A stretch of 64,000 nucleotides of DNA, taken from contig JADLZK010009314.1 of the NCBI GenBank assembly GCA_015847255.1, positions 186,001 to 250,000 of the forward strand, read 5' to 3'. Positions 11,000-21,835 of the stretch are shown in pieces. The notes under the pieces are model-generated. The model was given only the letters and a program-made list of their open reading frames with translations, was not told the origin of the DNA and did not search any database. The stretch's first letter is position 1, and every line of letters starts with the position of its first letter. The DNA comes from Hyparrhenia diplandra (taxonomy: Eukaryota > Streptophyta > Magnoliopsida > Poales > Poaceae). Made by a program: the position numbers and the translations under genes.

Positions 11000-12840
11000 G
11001 CCTAGAGACCAAGGTGTGTCTTTGAGAACCAATTTACCTTGTCCAATTCCAACAGTTTTTTGACCTCGCCGTCTCTCGGGTCCGTGGGACGCCGTGCCGG
11101 CCTCATGAACCTGTACCTCCGGCCATTATAGTCCACCACGCCGGCGAAGCCGTGAACCATTGCGATGTTGTTGTTCTTTGCCGCCGGAAGGAGGGAGGCG
11201 AGACGGCTATGCGGCGGCGATCAATCCCGATCTCTCTCGTGTGCTTCCGATCCCGACTCCCTTGTTCGGGGTGGGGTCATGTTCCTATGCCTTTTCGGCC
11301 CGGTAGTCCCCCTGCGGCGGGGACGATAGCCCGCCTAAACCCTCTTCGTGTTCTTCCCCTCCTACGGTTGCCTAGGGTGAAAGAAAGCCGATTCACATTT
11401 CGGCGGAGATTTTGCCGCTCTTCTTCTCTTCGACGGTGAAGTGTCGTCGGAGATGGAGATGGGGTGAGGAATCGCCGTGCGGTTGTGTATAGATTAGGTA
11501 GGATTCCACCTAGGTTTAGGGTTTGCTTGCCATCGATGGATGGCGAAGCTAGGTTTCACCGGGGAGTTGCTCTTCTACGGTGTGCTTGTTCGGACGACGT
11601 CAGCGAGATGAAGGCATCGACGACGCCACGGAATAATCTTTCGCGACCTCTCCATCGATGGTGCATTCCTCCGACATCTTCGGCGAGGTTGGCGAAGTCT
11701 ATCCAGGAGTTTGAGGCCGGTGCTTCATTGTCTTCGCCGGTGATGGTGTCTCGGACCTCGTTTTGGATCGCGGAGATGTACGTGGGTGATGTGGTTTCTT
11801 GGTTGGCCAAATCGGCTCGGTTTTTGTCCGTGGCGGTGTTCATCGGCGCGAATCCAAATCTAGCTCGGTTGATGCGGTTTCGTTGTTGGCTTCATCTCCC
11901 CCCTCTGCGGCGAGTGTCAAGCTCGACTCCATTCAAAGCTAGCATGCGATGGTATGCTTCCGGCTCATGGCACTTTGTCTGTCTTCTTCGAAGCGGTGGT
12001 GGTGGACGGCGACGAGGAGGGCAGCACAAGGTGGATCACGAAGATTCGGGGGCACTTTGTCATTTTTCCTTCTTTTTTAAGGGGTCTTTGTGATGTATGG
12101 TTGCTACAGTCCTCTCTCAGATTATTATGCGTAATCAGTATTTGTACTTTGTCTTCGTTACTTGAAATACGAGATATGTTTATAAAAAAGCCCCTCACAG
12201 TGTTTACTTTGAAAAACAAATTCACATATAATTTTACCCCGTTTTGTGTGCTTTTTTGGGTTTTCACCCCTATTTATAAATATACGGTTTGCCAATTTTG
12301 ATATAGAATTAGGCGATTCAGTTAATGCAAAACTCAACAAATTTTAGAAAAAAATCATAGCTTTTCAGCTAACAACTCATGTAAGGGAGAATTATCTTTA
12401 TGACCTTGGAAAAAATGGCTCTTAGGTATATGGTCCTTTTTTTCAAACTTAGCTCTACGTACCTTGAAACGAGTTTTGCTTAGCTCTATGGCATTTCGTC
12501 TACTCTGCTAGGGTTATTGGTTAGTTTGACCATTGTCAAATACGCGAAAAAGACAAACTTTCCCTTCAGTGTTGCCTTCACCCACTATCAAAAAATGAAA
12601 AAAAAACCCGACACCCACCCCATGGTCGAGGGTGCCGACGCCACTAGGGAAGCCCTTGGCGTGGCTGCCGCTGCCGGGCTCAGCAGCCCCACATCCACCT
12701 CCTCTCGCCCCCGAGCCTTGGTGGAGGCGCCCCTACCTGGCCGGGTCAAGGCGCCACCACACCATTCGATCGTGCCACTACAATATTGAAGCTGCGCCAA
12801 CGACATTTGTACTAAATTTTGTTGCAATTCCATAACGGAT
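11000..12840 (+). other. Unassigned region with a 209-codon open frame
   Basis: An open frame at 11464-12093 (plus) has Ser/Arg-rich composition and no family motif I recognise. The flanking GC-rich text followed by a T-rich 3' portion could be a retroelement untranslated region. 12,100-12,840 is AT-rich then mildly GC-rich with no supportable gene. Confidence 0.25.
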
Positions 12841-13129
12841 ACATATAAGCAAGCATATAAAATGGTGCCCTTAAAACACTTTTATGAGGTGCCTACAACC
12901 ATTGAAATGAACTCATGAGAATACTTGAGGCTCTGCGAGTTCACCCCTGCCACTAAAATCTAGTTACAACGTTATAGCTATATATCACATGAGAGCTACT
13001 AGGGTTCAACCAGATGGCAGCGAGCACCGCGCTAACCACGAGCTTCGGTTGTTCATTGCAGCTACATTTTGCTAATGAGGTTGCAAAGAAATTGAGTCGC
13101 AACTATACGTGAGCAAACCGTCCCAACCC

Positions 13130-13450
13130 AACTTGGCTCGTGAGCCCTGGTCCGAGCCCGACGGGTTTTGGCCCGCCCACGAATCTTCTTTGGATAGGGC
13201 CTGGGTAGAGATTTTGAAGCTGGTAAAATTTTTCTTAGCCCAAACCTGGCCCGAAATACATTTTTAGCTATTTATCTTGTAAAATGCGCGGGTGGCCTGT
13301 TCAAGCTCGGGCTGGGCCCGATCCCGGCCCAAAAAAGCTAGGCCCGACTTGCCTAGTGGGATGCCATGGGCAGGATTTTTTCGGCCCGAAATAACTAGGC
13401 TTTTTTTGGCCCGGCCCGAACCCAACCCAACCTGAAAAATGCTCAGGTAT
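13130..13450. repeat. GGCCCG-rich interspersed repeat
   Basis: Clusters of 'ggcccg', 'gcccga' and 'cggcccaa' flank an AT-rich core ('tatttatcttgtaaaatg'). This is the same style of GC-arm/AT-core repeat as 42,410-42,925, though less symmetrical. Noncoding. Confidence 0.4.
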
Positions 13451-13469
13451 AGCTGCAGCTACTAATGAG

Positions 13470-15150
13470 GCTAGAAAGAAATTGGATCAGTACCAGCGAG
13501 CCTCAACATGATGTAGTATTAGTGTGAGAAAATCTTTTTCCTCTACTGTTGAGCCCCAAAACTATTTGCCTTGATGACATTAAGCCCCACTAGGGGGAAA
13601 GAATGAAAATGCCTCCTACTACCTCCCCTATAAAATGGAACAGAGAGGGAAGATGGAGAGGATCATTGCCCCCTCACTCACTTATCTCTCTTTCTCTCAC
13701 TCTCCTTTCCTCTCATTCTTCTTTTCATCCAAAAAACCCATCTACTTGAGACCCAATAATAGGAGAAAACAATTCCATCAAACTGATTAAGTGGATTTTA
13801 GAAACTCTTGGAGATGCTAGCATATATTCAAGAGTTCACAAAACATGCTCTCGACATCTACAACAATTCTCAACCTAGCTCCCAATCTTAGGAAGAGCGG
13901 TTTCAGTTCTGATTTGACTAACGAGATCACTTCAGTCCTCGACAGACATCGTGGGCCAATATCTTGTTTCAGACTTGACTCATGTAGTTGGAGAGGTTCT
14001 GAAAGATTAGAGTAATGGCTGCAGACCTTGTCCGCACACAAAGTTGAGGAACTTATAGTTGTCAACCAATTGCTATCCACCACTACATCTTTCATGTCAA
14101 TAGGCTGCAGGTCCTGGCCTAACTTCTCTTTGTATTGCTTTCATGGATATACCCAGGCTTAGCTTTGGAGGTTTCAACTATTCTATGCTAGACATGCTTA
14201 ACTCACTCGATGCACCTACTCCAGCAAAGGATTAGAATCTTTGGTAGCTCACTGTACAGGTTTGAGGAATTTGGTACTTGGATGCTCCCAAGAAGACATT
14301 AGCATCACTTCGCAGAGTCTCATGTCAGTTAAGTCTGGAATTGCACATCTTCGTCCTTTGCGATTCAGTATGCGCTAAGCTGCTCAGACTTGGCATAGGA
14401 ATTAGACCAAAAGAAGGACTACAGTCTGTGATGATATATGTGAACAATGTCCAAGCCTTGACTGAAATCAGATATCTGATGCTACCCTTCCATGATCTGA
14501 CTATCGGGAGTGCACCAGTCATTGAGGTAACCACCTCCTTTGTTTTCTCTTACGTTGTCTAATGGGAGGCAAATTCTAATACATTGAGACCTTGTTTATC
14601 ACGCGGGGGCATGGTTGCTTTACCACAGGTCAAAAAGCTTTGGACTTGGCATTCGGATGGGGAATGGTCAGCAGAGAGGTGGTCTCCTCGCCTTACTAAA
14701 GCGAATGCCGGGGCACACCCATCTTATCTTACTTGTATGTTCACCACATCCACATCCTACACTCATCCATCCTAGCTACGCAGACCCAAAGTGCTATGAT
14801 GACATACTAATTTTTTTTAATATTTCTGAGACCAAGAGTATGATGACTCTACTTTTGCAATTGAGTCTCTATCCTACGTGCCAAGGTGTTTGCGGTCCCC
14901 CGACGGTGGAGGAATTCGAGCTGAAGGAGTAGAGGTTGCGGTGATTACCGGTATACTCAATATAGCGGGAAGCTAGCGGAAGTCCTATTAGAGCCGGCAC
15001 ACTTGTTTATTGCATTTGCCGATGAGGCTGCAAAGAAATGGAGGGATGCCCACGAGCCTCAATAGGATGTCGTATTAGTGTGATCCATCCGGACTAAGTC
15101 ATGTCTTTCTCATCTACTGTTCGTCCCATAACTTTTTGCCTTGATGACAT
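13470..15150 (+). repeat. Diverged direct repeat flanking the F-box relic
   Basis: About 115 bp at 13,470-13,585 recur at 15,025-15,150: 'aatgaggctagaaagaaatt', 'cgagcctcaa', 'gatgt.gtattagtgtga', 'ctactgtt', 'ttgccttgatgacatt'. A third short copy of the first part lies at 13,073. The arrangement suggests either duplicated flanks or ends of a decayed element enclosing the F-box relic. Confidence 0.5.
13830..14560 (+). pseudogene. F-box/FBD-LRR-like gene relic
   Basis: A plus-strand trail of short frames reads like the middle of a grass F-box/LRR/FBD protein: NLAPNLRKSGFSSDL-like, then ISCFRLDSCSWRGSERLE, WLQTLSAHKVEELIVVN, TGLRNLVLGCSQEDI. The frames are broken by several stops and shifts, there is no F-box at the 5' side, and no complete reading frame. 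Grass F-box/FBD genes often decay this way. The assignment rests on motif style only. Confidence 0.45.
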
Positions 15151-15920
15151 TTATTGTATTCGATTGCTTATCGGTTCATGTATAGATGTTCTTTTCTCGG
15201 TATTCGCTTGTGATGAAGTAGCCAACCTGTTGGGATTGTTTCTTTAAGTAAAACTATAAAATGGTTTACCCAAGTCCATGATCAGATTTGTTGTGGAAGG
15301 ATCTTTGAAACTCTTTTTGTCATTGGAGCTTTTGGACCATCTTTGACTTGTGATCCGAATGTCCGATGTATGACATCTTTTAGTGTAATTTGTGCAGTCA
15401 GTTAGTGCAAATCACCGGTTGCCGGTAATCCCTGCAACTTGTTTCAAATTTCATATAGATGATTTACATTTTGCATACAACCAAAACTCAAAGAAATTTG
15501 TCTCCATGAAACACATTCTGGCAAAATATCGATTCAGTGATGTAGAAGTTTTTCGCATGCCAATAGCTTGAAGAACAATCCAAATTCCCAGCTATATGCA
15601 ACGGTCAATGAACTAAAACAAATCTCATTCAGTTTTGCAAAGGCTCTCCTGTCGAGAAAGCAAAGACTAACACCAATTTCAGCACGGGGTTTTAGGTCAA
15701 CTAGAATGAGTATACTGAATCGTTTTCACCGATCAATTGATAACCAGTACATATACAGCCATATTTCATCCATTTTTTCAGCTCAAAGCATCAACATATT
15801 TCCTACCAACCACCAACAAAGGTAAGCATGCTACAAAGCTGCGGTTAAACATGTCACCGTGTAGCTCTCCATAAAATCTACGCCTGCCTACCCTACCGGC
15901 GCTTCAACCACGCTGTTTCA
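15151..15920. other. No feature recognised
   Basis: AT-rich, with no conserved frame on either strand and no clear repeat. Confidence 0.4.
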
Positions 15921-17062
15921 TCAAGCTAGGTAGTCATCATCGTAGTGAGTAGTGACCGCCATCTTCGGCCCATCTTTCTAGCCCTTCTTCCTAGCCGGGA
16001 TCTTGTTGATTTTGTGGAGGTTATTCGTGAGCTTCTGGTCCTTGTTACGTTTCCTGGTCATCCCTGCATCTTCACCCCAAACTGGAAGGCAGCCTTCGGC
16101 ATGCCTTCTTTTCGATTGTTTATCTCGGCCCACTCCTCTTCAGTCTCGAAGTCCCACCTGTGAAGATGGCCTTTTGCCTGCTCAAGAATAGAATATCAGA
16201 ATACACTACAGAGATGGTCCAAAGACACAATAAATAAGGCTGCTGAATAATTCTACAACAGAAGTGACCATGTACTTGACTTAACCATTTTAAAACAAAA
16301 GCCACAACTGCAGCAGAAGCAATGGCTGGTATATCATAACTGAACCGAAGATGTACAGGCTAAACAACCAGAACAAAGTAATATCAAAACAACAGTCTTG
16401 GGATTATGCTCAAATACCACACTGGACGGTAACTAAAAAGATCTCACAAAAACAGCTACAACAATTCACTCTTAGATTTCAGAATATTCAAATACATAAT
16501 GAAGGAAAATGATGCAGAAATGAGTTCTCAGTGCAAATCAATTCAAAAGCAAGGGCACCATATAATAAACATTAACTAAGTGATGCCTAGTCTATCCATT
16601 GCGATTTCACAGAAACCCATGTCACAAGCATAGGGTTGCACTTGCAAGAGAACTTTTGTAATAAGATCCAAAAATCATTTCATTTATCCATCCACCCATA
16701 TCCATCTACGATAAATCATCTTCATCATCGCTTCGTGCAACCTCATTATTATACTCACTCATGGTAACCAGGTAACACTCTGATTAACTATCTGAAATAA
16801 AATTTGGATCTCTCTCCAGTGCATCTTTTCCCTCAGCTCCCTTTGATCATCACGTTTGAAAACAGAACCTAAACCCCGATCCTTGTCTGCTTGAGTCATG
16901 AACCTTGGATCCTAGGATATACTAGGGTCAGCTAATACATCGTATTCCTGGGTGCTTTGCTGTGCATACTGTTCTGGACTGCTGTTCTGTATACACATAG
17001 CTTGACCAATCACCTTGATATCCAGCAGCTGCCATCTGGGCTTGAACATCATCATACCCGTT
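15921..17062 (-). pseudogene. SMU2 / protein RED homologue, C-terminal part (pseudogene)
   Basis: SMU2/RED is a spliceosome-associated nuclear protein. The 5' exon on the minus strand (about 17,062-16,688, acceptor at 17,063) encodes MAAAGYQGDWSSYVYTEQQ, then in another frame QQSTQEYDVLADPSIS, DPRFMTQADKDRGLGSVFKR, EYNNEVARSDDEDDLS. The next exon (16,177-15,921) encodes the RED_C-type block RWDFETEEEW ... MPKAAFQFGVKMQ ... DQKLTNNLHKINKI. In-frame stops replace expected sense codons after IS, after NFISDS and before MDMG, besides at least two frameshifts. The N-terminal two thirds of the gene are absent. The downstream stop at about 15,921 fits the normal end of the family. Confidence 0.75.
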
Positions 17063-17404
17063 CTGGCACCAGGAAAGACACGAAATATTATGACCAAATT
17101 GAATAAAATGCAAATAAAACTAAAAACATGTTATAGCAGGCCATGAACATGGAGAGGTAACAAATACACCATCGGCCTCTAACATCCAATGCACAGCTAA
17201 GTCACTTAACCATGCCTGAGCAGGTTCAAATGGTGGTACTGGGCCATACATGGGTTAAGTGAAATTAGACTGCTTCTGATGGTTATGTGGGGATTCATCA
17301 TTAGTTAAAACAAAAAACAAAGTCAAATCATGATAAATTAAAAAATAGGTGTGTCTATAAGGGAAATTAATTATCTGAATAAAAATCATAATCATGCAGA
17401 ATCC

Positions 17405-18229
17405 ATTAACTACCAGAGCCCCTAACTTGGACGAGACAATCTCACTGCAATCAGCAGCATATATGCACATTTTCCATTCCTGAGAAACATATATACAACT
17501 GAGTATCAGTATAAAAGAATCCCAACAAGATCTCCTAAAGCATGCTAGAGAAGAATGGGTAACCCCCTACCAAATCAGAGAGCTTCACTCTCCTAAAAGG
17601 AAAATCACCATCTGCAATATTCTCCTTGGTTACCAGAGATTCTTTAATCCTGAAAATAAGCCAACCAAGATAAGTTTGATGATTCACAAGCATCCGGTGG
17701 TTACCTACACAAAACAAAAATGTTTCGGACACATTACTTGGAATCAGTTCGTGAAAATTTAGGCAAAGGGCCAACAATTGAATCAAATTTCTCCTTCGTG
17801 ATAGTAGAACAAGTAACATCACCAATAGCAATAGCAGTGAAAGCAATAGTCTCACCAATAAGAGACCACTCTCCGAATTGCCCTCCATCTATCTCAACCA
17901 CATAATTACCATTTTCCCGACTACTTTGTGCCTGCTTTGTTCGAGCACTGATGAGGTCCCAGCTATCTGAAGTCATTCGACCAGTAGCCAATATAAGTCT
18001 CACATAACCTCTTTGAACGACATATAGCAAAGAGACGTCATCATTCTGAAAAGTGGTAGAGATGAGTGAAAACTTGTTATTAGCAGGCTGATAACCAAAA
18101 AACAAGTGCATATAAAAAGGAGATATCAAGCAACTGTTTTCTAACTCCAAGTACCTTATCTACTATTTTGTTCCCATCTGCAAAAAGATACTTCAACAAG
18201 CGACTCAGCAAGTTGACTTAGTTGAAGCA
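17405..18229 (-). pseudogene. PP2C / cNMP-binding / kinase protein, cNMP-binding fragment
   Basis: Middle exons of the plant protein that joins a PP2C phosphatase, a cyclic-nucleotide-binding fold and a kinase domain. Minus-strand exons: 18155-18229 (LSRLLKYLFADGNKIVDK), 17738-18045 (one open frame of about 103 codons with VQRGYVRLILATGRM, GNYVVEIDGGQFGEWSLIG, GDVTCSTITKEKFD), 17571-17649 (VTKENIADGDFPFRRVKLSD) and about 17405-17479 (EWKMCIYAADCSEI). Splice borders are canonical for the first three. Neither the PP2C domain (upstream) nor the kinase domain (downstream) is present, so it is a fragment. It lies about 350 bp from the SMU2 fragment in the same orientation. Confidence 0.7.
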
Positions 18230-19490
18230 CTGTAAAAATCTTGTAAACAGTTCTACAGATCGGAGCAACATCAATGATGGTATGTTTGAAATTCTGACAT
18301 CAAAATATGTAGCAAGAATAATATTGGTGCAACTGATGGATGCTATTGCATTGAGGCCTCAGCCAGTATATATGAGAGTACAAGACTTGGGGGGTAAACC
18401 AGCCATAGTGGCTTTCCTAGAAATTACAAGGAGAAGACCTTGACTGCTGTAGCAGTTAGGTCTTTAGTCTAAGTCTACCTGCTGGCAAGTTGCTATGCAA
18501 TATCTTGCAGCCAGTAGAAGACTTGACTGCTAGTCTTGCTCTTGTAGCCAGTAGTGAATGGTAGCAGGCTAGCAACAGGTTATCTACCAAATGTACTCTA
18601 ATAAAATACCCCGGAAGTCCTCCCGCTTTAGAGCCCATAATGTTCCACTGGTCACACCACGAGAAGCCTGAAGTGCCTGTTATGCCAAGAGTAAATGATG
18701 ATGAAATGAATCAAACAGTGAGTGACATGTTTATCCATCTTATAAGTCCACACAGGTCCAGGTCCACCGGAGCTGACAACATATTAGTCTATGGACCTTA
18801 CTCAAACCAAAAGACTAGCCTGATAGGTTGGACTGCCCCCCACCATCGATATCCGATGAGGAACTAAACCCCAACATTTGAAGGATTGCCGTGGAAACCT
18901 CCTCCCCCTTCCTTGCTACAATGCTTTTTGCTTCCTGTGGCCTACAAGGTGGCGTTTGGTGGTTGTTTTTCGTCGTTGTTTTTATTTTGGTGGTGGTCTT
19001 GTTTTCACCTTCGTGAGTGTTGAGTTTTTTTATTATTATTATTTTTATTGTTACTAGTTCCTTCTCTACTAATATATGCCCGGCATGCTCTTGCTTTTCA
19101 AAAAAAAAAGATGTTTGTTTGCCAATAGTATCTGAAAGCAATAGAGATTGCGCTGAAATAATGCTTGGATTGATTGAGACATATATATAGGGTTGAGGAG
19201 ATCTCGTGTTTTATAGAAGCAGGACCAAACCGAGATTTCCTCATATCTCTAACCAAAAAAGAGGACCCGCCGGCTATACTTGGCCTAGGCCCATATACAC
19301 ACACATACACACAAACAGTATCAGAGTCAAATAAGAGTTTTTATGATGACAGCTTGCAATATTTAGACACTATAAGTCAATGTTGTAAACTCCTGAGGAA
19401 CACAAATAATTATTTCCAAAATTTCTAAAAATGCGAGTGTCCTCTTCAAAAGAATTTGAGTGGTCAGTTTATGAATTTCTATTTCTAAGA
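18230..19490. other. No gene recognised
   Basis: Noncoding. 18,420-18,600 is rich in short diverged repeats of 'ttgactgct' / 'agcagt..gtc'. An A/T-rich tract lies around 19,020-19,110. No conserved frame on either strand. Confidence 0.35.
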
Positions 19491-19492
19491 AC

Positions 19493-19580
19493 TTACACAT
19501 ACCGCAGTGGTAGCGAAGCATGAGTGCAAGCTACAGGTCAGGAGTTTAACTCGTACTCACAAAAAGAATGGCCACTCACC
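19493..19580 (+). repeat. tRNA-related SINE fragment
   Basis: 'accgcagtggtagcgaagca' resembles a degenerate A box and 'ggtcaggagtttaactc' a degenerate B box, about 30 bp apart and followed by an A-rich stretch. The order and spacing fit a plant tRNA-derived SINE head. No TSD was recognised. Confidence 0.4.
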
Positions 19581-20139
19581 GTGCTATTTCAATTAAATGC
19601 ACGGTCCACTGACAGTTGCAGCATGATATGTGGCTGTCGGCGCATGCCATTAGAGGCATGTCTTTGATAGCCATGATTCATAGCCTTTTCTCGACCCTGC
19701 AAATGAGCTTTCCATCAATGCCTCAGGGAAAGTCTTATCCCCAGGGTTGAGTTTCTTTTTTTTCTTCTTTTTTCTTCCATCAATGCCTCCCGTCCCGCTT
19801 GACTTGGTGGTTCCGCGAACAGCGTCGACCAAACATCAGCAGTTGTCCTATCCCGTGGAGGTAGACACGCACTCCACAGTCTAGCTGATTGCGAGGTTAA
19901 ACAGGAGTCAATAAACCTATTATAGCCCTGCATTGTAATATGCCGACTAGAGCTTGGATTTCTCTTGGACTTATTAGTGCGATGTGACTGTACTGTTGTT
20001 GCAACACTACTGCCAAGCATACTGATCCGGGCAGCTTCCTTCAATCTTATGCCTTCCAGAAGGTGAATTAGCCCCTTTTTTTAATCATGGTTCTAATGTT
20101 CAGATAAATTGGATTCATTTACCTGACCCTCAACAAGAA

Positions 20140-20221
20140 GTCGATATGTCCGAGTGGTTAAGGAGACAGACTTGAAATCTGTTGGGCTTCGCCCGCGCAG
20201 GTTCGAACCCTGCTGTCGACG
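20140..20221 (+). tRNA. tRNA-Ser (anticodon TGA)
   Basis: 82 nt. The seven-base acceptor stem GTCGATA pairs with TGTCGAC, with discriminator G at 20221. The D arm begins 'tgtccgagtggttaagg', the anticodon stem-loop 'gacttgaaatc' gives TGA, the long variable arm 'tgggcttcgcccgc' is typical of serine tRNA, and the T arm is 'caggttcgaaccctg'. The internal A and B boxes are intact, and a T6 run directly downstream (20223-20228) serves as Pol III terminator. There is no intron and no encoded CCA. Confidence 0.97.
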
Positions 20222-21835
20222 ATTTTTTACCTTTTTGTTTTGCTCATTTTTTTTTTTTTTTTTTTTTTTTGGTCAGAATATGGCCTCGTAAACACTGCGT
20301 TTTCAGCTCGCGCGCATGTAAAGCTCGCTTAACCGACCAACAACTTCTTCCTGGTTTTTATTTGGCCAATATAAATAGGGTCTGTATGAAGGGCCGATTT
20401 TCACGTGCTTTTAAAAATTCTCGTATAATCCGACCGCAAGGCTCGACCAAACGTACGTACATTCATCGTTACAAAACCAAACCAATTCTACATGACAAGT
20501 CTCCGTTCTATGCACGCGCTTGAAACAGGCTCCATGGGCACTTCCTGAGACTACCGCCAAATGTGACCATCGGCCTAGAAGAGTCTTGAGGACTTCACCA
20601 GAGAACGGCAAGTGAACTGATTTATGGAAGTAGTCATCATCGGCAGCTGAGCACCTGAAAAAAACAAGAAAAATGACCTCATTTTCGCGGAAGGGCTACT
20701 CTTAATTGACATTTTTGTAAGAAAAAAACGATAAACAAATGAAGAGTAAATTTGGCATGGTTATTGATAGGGCAAAGAAGACATCAACCATACATTATTG
20801 ATAGGGGTTGTATTAATATGATGCTAGGTTAGCAACATTGTTTAATTATATACCTCACTTCAAGCTTGAGGGGGTTATTTGACCGGTTTTGGAAAGGTCA
20901 TGGGGTAGAATAGGTAGACTTTTTCCCATAAAAAAATAAATATACTAGCTTGTAAGATCAAAATATGAAAAATCATAATTTAGATTTCTGACGTGAGACA
21001 ATACGGCAAGAACCACCATGACATAAGCAAAGATTTCAACTAAATGCATGTCCAAGATACACGAAGGTGCCATGCACAGAGGAAAATGGACATGCAAAGA
21101 TAAAAAAAAAACATAGAAATCAACAATTGATATGTTTATAGCAACTAGATAGATGTTATAGAGTACTTATATGTGTAATATGGTAGAAAACAAATAAAAA
21201 AAAAACATGCAAATTAATATAAGCAATTTTTATTAGTCCTAGGTAATAAACATGAATATCTAATGCTAGCACAGGTTGATGGCCTAGTTAAATTTAAATA
21301 ACAATAGCATATAATCTACTATAGTAACAATAGAAAAACAACATTTCCTTGGCCAAACCGGTAAATAAAATTTGAAAGTCACTATTAGAAAAACAACATC
21401 TTTAATATATTGCAAGCATTACCTAAACACATGCAGGATTCAACTACTTGCAGAGTTGCAGTGTCAGGTTTGTTGCCTTGTGGTTAATGTCCATGGGCAA
21501 GCATTTTAATATCTGCTATTTGACAATGAACATTAGCTTAAAATACTTCCTCTGATCCAGTCCACCAAACATTCATCTCTAAGAAGTAGAAAGGCGAAAA
21601 ATGTTCAGAACAAAGCAGAATACGTGGAGTAAATAATAGAAAATTTAGGTCAGAAGACCAGGGGAAAGAGAAGATGCACACCTTATTAGTTAGTCCATAA
21701 TTCATAGCCGAATATGAAGAAACAAGGGACATTTATGTATGGTGACGAAAAGGGGAAACATAGTTAAGCAGGAACAAACAAGCAGAGCAAAGCAGCAGTA
21801 CGTCTTCGTCCGTGTATGTTACACGGGGGGTTCCA
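20222..21835. other. No gene recognised
   Basis: Starts with the Pol III terminator T run and a second run of about 22 T (about 20,248-20,270). The rest is AT-rich and noncoding on both strands. The right part would be the 3' flank of NLR-1. Confidence 0.4.

Noticed and set aside
19708..19792. Direct repeat 'ccatcaatgcctc' flanking a pyrimidine tract, looking like a retro-insertion
   Set aside because: The T-rich tract is at the wrong end for a reversed poly(A) insertion and is interrupted by C; a simple local duplication is likelier.
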